Shown in pieces: positions 1 through 9,086 of a DNA stretch of 64,000 bases. The stretch comes from DASZBR01 sp035943935. Its GTDB lineage: Bacteria > Pseudomonadota > Gammaproteobacteria > DASZBR01. The stretch spans positions 1-64,000 of the forward strand of contig DASZBR010000017.1 in the NCBI GenBank assembly GCA_035943935.1. Direction: 5' to 3'. The notes beneath the pieces were generated by a model. The model was not told where the DNA came from. It was given only the letters and a program-made list of their open reading frames with translations, and ran no database searches. How positions within the stretch are numbered: the first letter of the stretch is position 1; each line of letters begins with the position of its first letter. The position numbers were made by a program, and so were the translations under genes.

Positions 1-96
1 TGGGCGATTTTCCATATTTTGATCATCGCTATTCAAGCCTTTATTTTTATGATGTTAACGATAGTATATTTAACCATGGCGCACGAAACGCATTAA
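1..96 (+). CDS. atpB: ATP synthase F0 subunit a, C-terminal end (partial)
   Basis: The first 31 codons and a TAA stop are open from the window edge. They encode the last transmembrane helix and tail of subunit a, with the motif AIQAFIFMMLTIVYL followed by MAHETH, which is typical of gammaproteobacterial AtpB. The essential stator arginine lies upstream, outside the window. Subunit a forms the proton half-channels against the c-ring. The gene is followed 26 bases later by atpE, so it is the visible start of the atp operon. Confidence 0.9.
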   Translation, partial: WAIFHILIIAIQAFIFMMLTIVYLTMAHETH

Positions 97-122
97 TTAT
101 TGAATGAAGAGAGGAGCATCTG

Positions 123-437
123 ATGGAAACAGCAGCATTGATAGCAACAGTTCAAGGGTACTCGGCAGTCGCAGCAGCATTGTTTATTGGGTTGGCTGCA
201 TTGGGAACCGCGATTGGTTTCGGTATCTTGGGTGGAAAATTTTTGGAAGGCGTTGCGCGTCAACCTGAATTAACCGCCATGTTAATGCTCCGCATGTTTT
301 TGATGGCAGGTTTAGTTGACGCTTTCGCCGCTATTTCTATCGTGATGGGATTGTATTTAATTTTTGCCAATAATCCTTTCGTTGCTGCTGTTTTAGCTGC
401 CGTAAAAACAGCTGCTCCCGCTGCAGGTGCACATTAA
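123..437 (+). CDS. atpE: ATP synthase F0 subunit c
   Basis: This is the proteolipid that forms the proton-driven c-ring. Two hydrophobic helices flank the polar loop RQP (residues 46-48), which contacts F1, and the proton-carrying acid is Asp66 in GLVDA. A strong ribosome site (GAGGAG) precedes the ATG. At 104 residues it is longer than the usual ~80, because it has a few extra residues at the N-terminus and a roughly 20-residue Ala-rich tail after helix 2 (VAAVLAAVKTAAPAAGAH). The tail is unusual but in frame and ends just before atpF. Confidence 0.97.
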   Translation: METAALIATVQGYSAVAAALFIGLAALGTAIGFGILGGKFLEGVARQPELTAMLMLRMFLMAGLVDAFAAISIVMGLYLIFANNPFVAAVLAAVKTAAPAAGAH

Positions 438-440
438 TCT

Positions 441-911
441 ATGGAAATAAATGCAACGCTTTTAGGTCAATTTATAACGTTTGCACTGTTGGTGCTGTTC
501 ACCATGAAATATGTGTGGCCGCCGATCATTAAAGCGTTGCACGATCGTGAAAAACGTATTGCGGATGGATTGTCTGCTGCAGAACGTGGTGTGCATGAAT
601 TAGAGTTGGCTCAACATAAAGCGTTGGAATTATTGCGTGATGCAAAAATTCAAGCCGCAGATATTTTGGATCAAGCGAATAAACGCGCAGGTCGTATTAT
701 TGATGAATCAAAAGATCGCGCACGCGAAGAAGGCGATAAATTAATCTTGATGGCAAAATCTGAAATTGAGAGTGAAGTGATTGCGGCAAAACAACAATTG
801 CGTGAACACATTGCCCAAATTGCGGTCAGTGGTGCGGAAAAGATTTTGCAGAAACATATCGATATCAAAAGCGATGGACATTTGCTCACTCAATTAGTTG
901 AGGAGATTTAA
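441..911 (+). CDS. atpF: ATP synthase F0 subunit b
   Basis: The 156-residue length is normal for the family. One N-terminal membrane helix (about residues 5-25, with TMKYVWPPI at its end) is followed by a long charged helix, which forms the peripheral stalk dimer linking subunit a to delta and alpha. The gene starts three bases after the atpE stop codon, and its last codons carry the ribosome site of atpH, so expression is likely coupled along the operon. Confidence 0.97.
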   Translation: MEINATLLGQFITFALLVLFTMKYVWPPIIKALHDREKRIADGLSAAERGVHELELAQHKALELLRDAKIQAADILDQANKRAGRIIDESKDRAREEGDKLILMAKSEIESEVIAAKQQLREHIAQIAVSGAEKILQKHIDIKSDGHLLTQLVEEI

Positions 912-912
912 G

Positions 913-1443
913 ATGGACCATCAAAAAACCATCGCACGTCCTTATGCGAAAGCGGTTTTTGAATTTGCTCTCGAACAAAAAAAATTGGACAACTGGTCAA
1001 CAACCCTCAAATTATTAGCCATGATTGCTGAAAATCCTGCGATGCAGTCTTTATATAGCGACCCTAATATTAGTCCAGAAGAATTGAGCAGCATTTTTTT
1101 AGGGATATCAGGAAAAGATGAAAATACAAAAAATTTTATTTTGATCTTAAATCATTATGATCGCCTGTCGTTATTGCCCCAGATTTCAGAATTATTTGAA
1201 GAAGCCAAAGCCGAATATGAAAAAGTATCAACCGTATTTGTCACTTCTGCGTTTCCCTTAGAAGACAGCATTCAGAAAAAATTAAAAGCGTCTTTAGAAA
1301 TTCGCTTACAACACGAAGTGATTATGGATTATGAATTGGATAAAAATTTATTGGGCGGTGCGATTATTCGTGCAGGGGATTGGGTGGTTGACGGTTCTGT
1401 TCGCGCAAAATTAGAGAAATTAAAGCAAGCGGTAATCAGTTAG
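913..1443 (+). CDS. atpH: ATP synthase F1 subunit delta
   Basis: This stalk subunit of 176 residues joins the b dimer to the top of the alpha3beta3 head. The N-terminus TIARPYAKAVFEFAL and the C-terminal GGAIIRAGDWVVDGSVRAKL are both typical of AtpH. I chose the ATG at 913, one base after the atpF stop, because GAGGAGA precedes it at good distance. A TTG at 898 would add five residues and has no such support. Confidence 0.96.
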   Translation: MDHQKTIARPYAKAVFEFALEQKKLDNWSTTLKLLAMIAENPAMQSLYSDPNISPEELSSIFLGISGKDENTKNFILILNHYDRLSLLPQISELFEEAKAEYEKVSTVFVTSAFPLEDSIQKKLKASLEIRLQHEVIMDYELDKNLLGGAIIRAGDWVVDGSVRAKLEKLKQAVIS

Positions 1444-1458
1444 ATCAGGGGAAACACT

Positions 1459-3003
1459 ATGTCAACATTAAGTTCATCAGAAGTCAGCGAACTCATTATT
1501 GAGCGTATTCGCGATTTTCGTCCCAGTGCGCAAATTCATACGGAAGGCAAAATTGTCAGTATCACCGATGGTATCGTTCGTATTTACGGATTACAAAATG
1601 TCATGTACGGCGAAATGATTGAATTTCCCGGGAATATATTTGGCGTAGCATTAAATCTCGAGCGTGATTCAGTGGGTGCGGTAATCTTGGGTGATTATGA
1701 AAGTTTAGCCGAAGGCCAGACGGTAAAATGTACCGGACGTATTTTAGAAGTGCCGGTTGGTGAAGGATTATTAGGTCGTGTGGTAAATGCATTAGGTGCG
1801 CCGATTGATGGCAAAGGTCCGATACATTCTTCAGGATTATCTCCGATCGAAAAAGTTGCGCCAGGCGTTATTTTCAGACAATCCGTGAGTCAGCCATTGC
1901 AAACCGGAATTAAATCCATTGATACGATGGTGCCAATTGGTCGCGGTCAACGTGAATTAATTATTGGTGATCGACAGACGGGTAAGACCGCTGTTGCTAT
2001 CGACGCCATCATCAATCAAAAAAATACAGGTGTTAAATGTATTTATGTCGCCATTGGACAGAAAGCATCATCCATTGCTTCCGTTGTGCGAAAACTTGAA
2101 GAACATGATGCGTTGAAACATACCATTATTGTTGCCGCGAGTGCTGCAGATGCCGCGTCCTTACAATTTATTGCGCCGTATGCAGGATGCGCGATGGGTG
2201 AATATTTCAGAGATAAGGGCGAAGATGCTCTTATTGTTTATGATGATTTAACCAAACAAGCTTGGGCTTATAGACAGATATCGCTTTTATTACGTCGTCC
2301 GCCGGGTCGTGAAGCCTATCCGGGCGATGTGTTTTATCTCCATTCACGATTATTAGAACGTGCTGCACGTGTGAATGCTGAATATGTTGAGAAAATGACG
2401 AATGGTGCGGTCAAAGACAAAACAGGATCTCTCACTGCATTGCCGATTATTGAAACACAAGCAGGAGATGTCTCTGCGTTTATTCCTACGAACGTTATCT
2501 CTATTACTGACGGACAGATATTCTTAGAAACAGATTTATTTAATGCGGGTATTAGACCTGCAATTAATACCGGTTTATCAGTATCGCGTGTCGGTGGTGC
2601 GGCACAAACTAAGATCATTAAAAAATTGGGTGGTGGTGTGCGTTTGGCGCTTGCTCAATATCGTGAATTAGCGGCTTTCGCGCAATTTGCATCGGATTTA
2701 GATGAAGTCACACGTAAGCAATTAAATAAAGGCCAGAGATTTACCGAAGTCATGAAACAAAAACAATACTCGCCATTAACGATTGCTGAAATGTCGGTCA
2801 GTTTATTTGCTGTGGATCAGGGGTTTGTTGATGATGTTGAATTGAAAAAAGTCGTTTCATTTGAGCATGAATTACATGCATATTTCCGACAAAATCATAA
2901 AGCATTAATGGACAGCATTAATGCCAATCCTGATTATAACGATCAAGTTGCGACACAATTGCGTGAAGTGTTAACGCAATTCAAGCAAACACAAACCTGG
3001 TAA
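1459..3003 (+). CDS. atpA: ATP synthase F1 subunit alpha
   Basis: The 514-residue length matches the family (about 513). It is the non-catalytic nucleotide-binding subunit of F1. The Walker A motif GDRQTGKT lies at residues 170-177, and the alpha signature PAINTGLSVSRVGGAAQ follows in the second half. It has its own ribosome site (CAGGGGAAA) and lies 15 bases after atpH. Nothing is unusual. Confidence 0.98.
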   Translation: MSTLSSSEVSELIIERIRDFRPSAQIHTEGKIVSITDGIVRIYGLQNVMYGEMIEFPGNIFGVALNLERDSVGAVILGDYESLAEGQTVKCTGRILEVPVGEGLLGRVVNALGAPIDGKGPIHSSGLSPIEKVAPGVIFRQSVSQPLQTGIKSIDTMVPIGRGQRELIIGDRQTGKTAVAIDAIINQKNTGVKCIYVAIGQKASSIASVVRKLEEHDALKHTIIVAASAADAASLQFIAPYAGCAMGEYFRDKGEDALIVYDDLTKQAWAYRQISLLLRRPPGREAYPGDVFYLHSRLLERAARVNAEYVEKMTNGAVKDKTGSLTALPIIETQAGDVSAFIPTNVISITDGQIFLETDLFNAGIRPAINTGLSVSRVGGAAQTKIIKKLGGGVRLALAQYRELAAFAQFASDLDEVTRKQLNKGQRFTEVMKQKQYSPLTIAEMSVSLFAVDQGFVDDVELKKVVSFEHELHAYFRQNHKALMDSINANPDYNDQVATQLREVLTQFKQTQTW

Positions 3004-3010
3004 TTACCGC

Positions 3011-3871
3011 ATGGCGATCGCAAAAGAAGTCCGTACCAAAATTCGCAGCATAAAAAATACGCAGAAAATTACGCGTGCGATGGAAATGGTGGCGGCCAGC
3101 AAAATGCGAAAAGCGCAGGAGCGTATGTTTCATGCGCGACCCTATGCTGCAAAAATTCGTAAAGTCATTGGACATTTGGCGTGGTCGCATCCGGAATATC
3201 ATCATCCGTTTTTAAAAGAGCGCGAAATTCGTCGTGTCGGATTTATTGTGGTGACATCAGATCGCGGATTGTGCGGTGGTTTAAATATGAATTTATTTAA
3301 AGCCACGGTCATGACGATGAAAGAATGGCGCGATCAAGGTTGTGAAATGTCGTTTTGTTTAATTGGCAGTAAAGCCGAGAATTTTTTCAAACGTCACGGT
3401 GGAGATGTGTTGGCGATGACATCACGTTTAGGTGATACGCCAACAGCAAATCATTTAGTGGGTTCTGTAAAAGTTATGTTAGATGCGTATCAAGAAAATA
3501 AGATTGATGCTTTATTTTTAATCAGCAATGAATTTGTAAACAGCATGACGCAGCGTCCTCGTGCTTTACAATTATTACCCTTGTTAGCGACCGAATCGAC
3601 TGAAATTGGCAAACATTGGGATTATATTTACGAGCCGGATGCGAAAGAATTATTAAATAATTTATTGGAAAATTATATTGAATCACAAGTGTATCAAGGC
3701 GTGATTGAAAATATTGCGTGTGAACAAGCGGCGCGCATGGTTGCGATGAAGAGTGCATCGGATAATGCAGAAGATCTGATTGATGATTTGCAGTTGTTAT
3801 ATAACAAAGCGCGACAAGCAGCGATTACGCAAGAATTGGCTGAAATTGTGGGTGGTGCAGCAGCGGTTTAA
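3011..3871 (+). CDS. atpG: ATP synthase F1 subunit gamma
   Basis: The 286-residue protein is the rotating central shaft of F1. The conserved N-terminal helix (KIRSIKNTQKITRAMEMVAA) and C-terminal helix (NKARQAAITQELAEIVGGAAA), which form the coiled coil, are both present, as is the internal SDRGLCGGLN. The gene lies 7 bases after atpA and 18 bases before atpD in the standard order. Confidence 0.98.
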   Translation: MAIAKEVRTKIRSIKNTQKITRAMEMVAASKMRKAQERMFHARPYAAKIRKVIGHLAWSHPEYHHPFLKEREIRRVGFIVVTSDRGLCGGLNMNLFKATVMTMKEWRDQGCEMSFCLIGSKAENFFKRHGGDVLAMTSRLGDTPTANHLVGSVKVMLDAYQENKIDALFLISNEFVNSMTQRPRALQLLPLLATESTEIGKHWDYIYEPDAKELLNNLLENYIESQVYQGVIENIACEQAARMVAMKSASDNAEDLIDDLQLLYNKARQAAITQELAEIVGGAAAV

Positions 3872-3889
3872 ATTAAAGAGGTGTGACTC

Positions 3890-5272
3890 ATGAGTACGAA
3901 AACGGGCAATATTGTTGAAATTATTGGCGCGGTAGTCGATGTGGAATTTCCACGTGCGGCTGTGCCAAAAGTCTATGACGCCTTAAATGTCACGGATAAA
4001 GGGCTAACGCTTGAAGTTCAGCAACAATTGGGTGACGGCATCGTTCGTACGATTGCCATGGGTTCGACTGATGGATTACGTCGTGGTCTTTCTGTATTAA
4101 ATACGGGCGAACCGATTTCTGTTCCCGTGGGTAAAGAAACCTTAGGTCGTATTATGGATGTGTTGGGAAATCCTATTGATGAAGCAGGTCCCATCAACGA
4201 AAAAATACGTTTGCCTATTCATCGCGCAGCGCCAGGTTATGCTGATCAAGCTGCACGCGGTGAATTATTAGAAACAGGCATTAAAGTGATTGATTTAATT
4301 TGTCCGTTTGCGAAAGGCGGAAAAGTCGGATTATTCGGTGGTGCCGGTGTCGGTAAAACGGTAAATATGATGGAATTAATTCGTAATATCGCTGTTGAAC
4401 ATAGCGGTTACTCAGTATTTGCCGGTGTGGGCGAACGTACTCGTGAAGGTAATGATTTCTATCACGAAATGAAAGATTCGAATGTTCTCGATAAAGTATC
4501 ACTGGTATACGGACAAATGAATGAACCGCCAGGTAACAGATTACGCGTAGCGTTAACTGGATTAACCGTAGCTGAAAATTTCCGTGATGAAGGACGAGAT
4601 GTTTTATTATTTATTGATAATATTTATAGATATACACTCGCCGGTACTGAAGTTTCTGCGTTGTTAGGCCGTATGCCCTCCGCGGTCGGATATCAACCTA
4701 CACTCGCTGCAGAAATGGGAAGTTTACAAGAAAGAATTACGTCGACAAAAACGGGATCTATTACCTCTGTCCAAGCGGTGTATGTTCCTGCAGATGATTT
4801 AACCGATCCGTCACCTGCTACAACATTCGCGCATTTAGATGCAACGGTTGTGTTATCACGACAAATTGCAGAGTTGGGCATTTATCCAGCGATTGATCCG
4901 TTAGATTCGACGTCACGACAATTAGATCCGTTGGTTGTTGGGCAAGAGCATTATGATATTGCACGTAGCGTACAGGGTGTATTACAGCGCTATAAAGAAT
5001 TGAAAGATATTATTGCGATTTTGGGTATGGATGAATTATCCGAAGAAGATAAGCAGACCGTGAGTCGTGCACGTAAAATTCAGCGTTTCTTTTCTCAGCC
5101 ATTTTTCGTTGCTGAAGTATTTACGGGATCACCGGGTAAATATGTTTCATTAGCGGAAACTATCCGTGGCTTTAAAGCGATTATTAATGGCGAATGTGAT
5201 CATTTACCTGAACAAGCGTTTTATATGGTTGGCAGCATTGATGAGGCGATCGCAAAAGCGAAATCATTATGA
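3890..5272 (+). CDS. atpD: ATP synthase F1 subunit beta
   Basis: This catalytic subunit has 460 residues, the usual length. The Walker A motif GGAGVGKT is at residues 150-157, followed by the catalytic GVGERTREG segment and the Walker B/DELSEED region (seen as MDELSEEDKQ). A ribosome site (AAAGAGGTG) precedes the ATG. The last four bases overlap the atpC start (ATGA), indicating coupled translation. Confidence 0.98.
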   Translation: MSTKTGNIVEIIGAVVDVEFPRAAVPKVYDALNVTDKGLTLEVQQQLGDGIVRTIAMGSTDGLRRGLSVLNTGEPISVPVGKETLGRIMDVLGNPIDEAGPINEKIRLPIHRAAPGYADQAARGELLETGIKVIDLICPFAKGGKVGLFGGAGVGKTVNMMELIRNIAVEHSGYSVFAGVGERTREGNDFYHEMKDSNVLDKVSLVYGQMNEPPGNRLRVALTGLTVAENFRDEGRDVLLFIDNIYRYTLAGTEVSALLGRMPSAVGYQPTLAAEMGSLQERITSTKTGSITSVQAVYVPADDLTDPSPATTFAHLDATVVLSRQIAELGIYPAIDPLDSTSRQLDPLVVGQEHYDIARSVQGVLQRYKELKDIIAILGMDELSEEDKQTVSRARKIQRFFSQPFFVAEVFTGSPGKYVSLAETIRGFKAIINGECDHLPEQAFYMVGSIDEAIAKAKSL

Positions 5273-5694
5273 AACCCATTCAACTAGACATTGTTAGCGC
5301 AGAAGCTGAATTATTTTCAGGCAAAGCCGCTATGGTGATTGTGTCTGGCGCGATGGGAGAGTTGGGCATTGTTCATGGGCATTCGCCGTTATTGACGAAA
5401 TTAAAACCGGGACATGTGCGGGTTATTCAAGAAAATGATGAGCAAATTTTAATTTATGTGCAAGGTGGATTGCTCGAAGTTCAACCGTATACGGTAACCA
5501 TTTTGGCGAATGTAGCGGTACGCGGTGAAGAATTAGATGAAGCGGCGGCGTTGGCGGCAAAAGAAAAAGCCGAACAAATGTTAAAGAGCCGTGATCATGC
5601 CGATTTTGATTATTCGTTGGCGACAGCGGAATTAGCGCAAGCGGTAGCGCAATTAAAAACCATTCGTGATTTACACAAGAAAGTTAAAGTATGA
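5269..5694 (+). CDS. atpC: ATP synthase F1 subunit epsilon
   Basis: The 141-residue protein has the N-terminal beta-sandwich typical of epsilon (IQLDIVSAEAELFSG, GELGIVHGHSPLLT) and a C-terminal helical hairpin, which regulates ATP hydrolysis. It overlaps atpD by 4 bases upstream and glmU by 4 bases downstream, so glmU appears to be part of the same transcript. Confidence 0.97.
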   Translation: MKPIQLDIVSAEAELFSGKAAMVIVSGAMGELGIVHGHSPLLTKLKPGHVRVIQENDEQILIYVQGGLLEVQPYTVTILANVAVRGEELDEAAALAAKEKAEQMLKSRDHADFDYSLATAELAQAVAQLKTIRDLHKKVKV

Positions 5695-6986
5695 GTTTGA
5701 ATATCATTATTCTTGCGGCGGGTCGTGGAACGCGCATGAAGAGTGTGCTTCCCAAAGTTCTGCATGAATTATCCGGCAAAGCTCTCTTAGATCATGTTAT
5801 TTCTACGGTACAGACTTTATCTCCAGCAAATATCTATATAACCATTGGCTATGAAGCTGAGCAAATTAAAGCTTATTTTAAAGATAAATTTAAAAATATA
5901 CATTGGGTTATCCAGGAAAATTTATTAGGTACGGGCGATGCGGTTAAACAAGTCCTACCCCATTTAAAAAACCCTGATGACAAAGCTTTAGTTTTATATG
6001 GCGACATGCCATTAGTTCCAGCCCAAACTCTTCAGAATTTAATTTCTCATACTACATCAGATCAACTGGGCATAGTGACCACACATGTGGATAATCCCCA
6101 TGGTTTTGGCAGAATTATTCGAGATGCCCAACATAAAATTATTAATATTATAGAAGAAAAAGATGCTGATTCAGCTCAAAAAAATATTACTGAAATAAAT
6201 CCAGGCATTTATTTAACCAGTGTTAAAAATTTACAACATTGGATTCCTAATATTAAATCCAATAATTCCCAAAAAGAATTTTATCTGACAGATATAGTTT
6301 CTATGGCAAATGCTATCACTAGCATTACGGCTGAAAATCCACATGAGGTGCTTGGCGTGAATGATCTTGAACAGTTGTACCAATTGGAATGTGTGCATCA
6401 AGCTGAAATTGCGAAAAAATTCAGGCTTTCTGGCGTGACGGTTTCTTCAAATGTTCGGTTTGAAGGTGATGTCGAAATTGGCGCGGGCAGTAAAATTGGC
6501 GCCAATTCCATTATTAAAAACTCTAAAATTGGCAAGAATGTCGAGATTAAACCTAATAGTATTATAGAAGATAGCGTTATTCATGATGAATGTTCAGTTG
6601 GGCCTTTTGCAAGACTTCGTCCGGGTACGGTATTAGATAAAAAAGTTAAAATAGGTAATTTTACCGAAATTAAAAAATCGCATATTGGCGAAGGCAGTAA
6701 AGTTCCCCACTTAAGTTATGTTGGTGATGCGGTATTAGGAAAGCATGTTAATTTTGGTGCGGGCAGTATTATCTGTAATTATGATGGCGTAAATAAACAC
6801 CAGACTGTTATAGGTGATAATGTTTTTGTGGGATCTGACTCGCAGTTAATAGCACCTGTTAAAATTGGTAATGGCGCATTTATTGGTGCCGGATCAACGA
6901 TTACCAAAGATGCGCCAGCGAATAAATTAACGGTGGCGAGGGCGAGACAGACTACTGTTGAGAGTTGGAAACCGCCGAAGAAATGA
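5691..6986 (+). CDS. glmU: Bifunctional GlcNAc-1-phosphate uridyltransferase / glucosamine-1-phosphate acetyltransferase
   Basis: GlmU acetylates GlcN-1-P and then makes UDP-GlcNAc for peptidoglycan and lipopolysaccharide. The N-terminal nucleotidyltransferase signature is LAAGRGTRMKSVLPKVLH (from residue 7). The C-terminal left-handed beta-helix has hexapeptide repeats and the acetyltransferase signatures VGPFARLRPG and ICNYDGVNK. At 431 residues it is shorter than the usual ~456: compared from memory with E. coli, about 19 residues are missing at the start of the beta-helix, including the DPARFDLRG segment. It overlaps atpC by 4 bases, and its 3' end overlaps the convergent SET gene by 35 bases. 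Confidence 0.96.
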   Translation: MSLNIIILAAGRGTRMKSVLPKVLHELSGKALLDHVISTVQTLSPANIYITIGYEAEQIKAYFKDKFKNIHWVIQENLLGTGDAVKQVLPHLKNPDDKALVLYGDMPLVPAQTLQNLISHTTSDQLGIVTTHVDNPHGFGRIIRDAQHKIINIIEEKDADSAQKNITEINPGIYLTSVKNLQHWIPNIKSNNSQKEFYLTDIVSMANAITSITAENPHEVLGVNDLEQLYQLECVHQAEIAKKFRLSGVTVSSNVRFEGDVEIGAGSKIGANSIIKNSKIGKNVEIKPNSIIEDSVIHDECSVGPFARLRPGTVLDKKVKIGNFTEIKKSHIGEGSKVPHLSYVGDAVLGKHVNFGAGSIICNYDGVNKHQTVIGDNVFVGSDSQLIAPVKIGNGAFIGAGSTITKDAPANKLTVARARQTTVESWKPPKK

Positions 6987-7614
6987 TTTGTCCCTTTTTA
7001 TCAAACAATTGAAATGGCTTCTCTTCCCAGTAATATTCGCCGTAATCAAGCAGTAGTTGTTCACCAGCAGCGATATCCTGCGTGGTAATAAAACATGAAA
7101 CGGGAATCCCTCGTTGAATGATGGCTTCAGGCTTGATGTTAGCAATGGCGATATTCATCAAGCTGTGACTCGGTGCGTGTTGAATATAGCCCGTGATATT
7201 TCTATAGCGTAATGAATCATAGTAAAAGAAATCACTGTCAACGGTGCAATATAAACCGTATGCGGTGGAATATCTTCCCAAGGCGAGATCTAATATGCCC
7301 GCATAAATGCCAATTAATGTATTTGCTTTTATGGGGTGCGTCGCAAAAACGCCTTTTCCTACCGTTGAATTAATTTCACAGATAGCAAAGTCATTGAATT
7401 CGCAGATTAAACTTTCATCATAGATATCTGGAGTTTTAGATAAAAAAAGAAGGGTATTACGGTAAGCGACCGGCGAATTAATCCAGATAATCTTTTCTGT
7501 TTTTTCGAATTGTTCTAGTGGGATTGGTTTGAGAACTCCTCCTAAAAGGGGTGGCTTGTTGCCATATAAAATATGCGAAGGATTACTATAATTAAGCAGG
7601 GGCTCGGGTTTCAC
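6952..7614 (-). CDS. SET domain-containing protein, third copy of a tandem triplet
   Basis: This 220-residue protein carries SET-type motifs: ICEINSTVGKGVFAT near residue 80 and IGIYAGIL (cofactor-binding region), NITGYIQHAP (a degenerate form of the pseudoknot RFxNHS motif), and GEQLLLDYGEYYW near the end. SET domains normally methylate lysines using S-adenosylmethionine. The start is a GTG that overlaps the upstream SET stop by 4 bases. Its first 26 residues are identical to those of the second copy. It has no membrane segment. Activity is uncertain because the pseudoknot motif is altered; a host-directed role is inference from the family and the context. Confidence 0.68.
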   Translation of the reverse strand: MKPEPLLNYSNPSHILYGNKPPLLGGVLKPIPLEQFEKTEKIIWINSPVAYRNTLLFLSKTPDIYDESLICEFNDFAICEINSTVGKGVFATHPIKANTLIGIYAGILDLALGRYSTAYGLYCTVDSDFFYYDSLRYRNITGYIQHAPSHSLMNIAIANIKPEAIIQRGIPVSCFITTQDIAAGEQLLLDYGEYYWEEKPFQLFDKKGQIISSAVSNSQQ

Positions 7615-8258
7615 TTGATGACTTGGCCTGTTTGATCAAATAATTGATAGGGTTTTTCGAAAGGGTAATAGGGACCATAATCTAATAATAATTGTTCATA
7701 AGCCTCAATGTCACGTGTGGTGATATACGTACACATGGGAATTCCACGCTGCGTGATCAGGTTTTCTCTGATATTTGCTGTAGCGGCGTTGGGCGCTTCT
7801 TTTCTCGAGGGGGCATGCTGAACATAACCGGTCATGTTGCGGTACTGAATGGCGTCGTAGTAAAAAATTTTATTATGTTTAGCGAAGCATAAAAATCCAT
7901 ATAAACTGCAATAATTTCCCTGAGTACTCACTTCTAATATGCCAGCATACATACCAATGAGGGTGCCTGCTTTGATGGGCTTGGTGGCGAACACGCCTTT
8001 TCCTACGGTTGCATTAATTTCACAGATGGCGAAGTCATTAAATTCGCAGATTAAATTTTTATCATAATTATCGGGATCTTTGGATAATCGTAAAAGCGTA
8101 TTGCGGTAGGTAACGGGTGCATTGATCCAGATGATTTTTTCTTTTTTTTCAAATTTTTTAAGGGGCATTGGGTTGAGATTTCCACCTAAGAGCGGTGGCT
8201 TATTGCCGTATAAAATATGGGAAGGATTGCTATAATTCAGTAGTGGCTCGGGTTTCAT
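7611..8258 (-). CDS. SET domain-containing protein, second copy of a tandem triplet
   Basis: This 215-residue paralogue of both neighbours shows FAICEINATVGKGVFAT, IGMYAGILEV, NMTGYVQHAP and YEQLLLDYGPYY in the same order, which fits a small SET domain. It starts with ATG overlapping the upstream gene by 4 bases and ends overlapping the downstream copy by 4 bases, so the three are co-translated. There is no signal peptide or membrane segment. The substrate is unknown; it could be a bacterial or a host protein. Confidence 0.68.
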   Translation of the reverse strand: MKPEPLLNYSNPSHILYGNKPPLLGGNLNPMPLKKFEKKEKIIWINAPVTYRNTLLRLSKDPDNYDKNLICEFNDFAICEINATVGKGVFATKPIKAGTLIGMYAGILEVSTQGNYCSLYGFLCFAKHNKIFYYDAIQYRNMTGYVQHAPSRKEAPNAATANIRENLITQRGIPMCTYITTRDIEAYEQLLLDYGPYYPFEKPYQLFDQTGQVIK

Positions 8259-8995
8259 GGAATAATTTGCCCCTTTTTATCAAATAGATAATAAGCACTG
8301 TCTTCCCAATACTTACGGCCATAATTTACCAATAATTGTTCATTCGCTTCAATGTCACGTTTGGCGACATACAGTGACAGTGTGATTCCTCCTTCGATTC
8401 TATCTTCTATTTGGAGATTTGCTTTAGCGATAGGAGGTTTTCCACAATCGGGTGCGTGTTGTATATACGTTGTTGCATTACGGTAACGAATTGCATCGTA
8501 GAAAAATGCGGTACGTTTTTCATTGTGGGCTCTGATGGAATAATCTGGGTTGGCTAATTCGGTTAATTCCAAAATGCCGGTGTAAATCCCAATCACTGTT
8601 CTGTTTTTGATGGGTTTTGTGGTAAATACGCCTTTGCCTACCATCGGATCCATCTCACAAATCACAAAATCATTATAGTCGCCAATATATTCAGCCATAA
8701 AATATTTATCATAGCGTTGAGGTGTAATAGAGAGAAATTTCAGGGTATTTGCATAAGCCACGGGTGAATTGGTCCAGATAATGTTTTCTTTTTTTTCGAA
8801 TTTTTTCAGTGGAATTAACCGAGGTGTTCCTCCTAATAGCGGAGGTTTGTCACTGAATAATATATGGGTAGGGTTTTTGAGATCAAATAGGGGTTCGGGT
8901 TTTATTTTAGGATGACGGATTTTCTGGCTTCGCCATAGACGTATACAAACAAGCGCGAAGAGAGCAGTGATTCCAGATAGCAATAAAATAGGCAT
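8255..8995 (-). CDS. Membrane-anchored SET domain-containing protein, first copy of a tandem triplet
   Basis: This is the promoter-proximal copy. An N-terminal hydrophobic helix (MPILLLSGITALFALVCI) and a basic stretch precede the region that matches the start of the other two copies (KPEPLFDLKNPTHILF). SET-like motifs follow: CEMDPMVGKGVFTT, IGIYTGILEL, NATTYIQHAP, NEQLLVNYGRKYW. I chose the ATG at 8995, which gives 246 residues and leaves 91 bases for divergent promoters; a TTG at 9067 would add 24 residues but leave only 19 bases to the VWA gene. Neither start has a strong ribosome site. Confidence 0.64.
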   Translation of the reverse strand: MPILLLSGITALFALVCIRLWRSQKIRHPKIKPEPLFDLKNPTHILFSDKPPLLGGTPRLIPLKKFEKKENIIWTNSPVAYANTLKFLSITPQRYDKYFMAEYIGDYNDFVICEMDPMVGKGVFTTKPIKNRTVIGIYTGILELTELANPDYSIRAHNEKRTAFFYDAIRYRNATTYIQHAPDCGKPPIAKANLQIEDRIEGGITLSLYVAKRDIEANEQLLVNYGRKYWEDSAYYLFDKKGQIIP

Positions 8996-9086
8996 ATTTG
9001 ATGCTATCAAGCTTGAAAGAATCGCGTCAAGCGGTAAACTACGCCACGCTGTACTAACTACATTCAAAACCTAAGGAGCCATAATT

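Noticed and set aside
8996..9067. TTG start adding 24 residues to the membrane-anchored SET protein
   Set aside because: It has no ribosome site and leaves only 19 bases for two divergent promoters; not excluded, but less likely.
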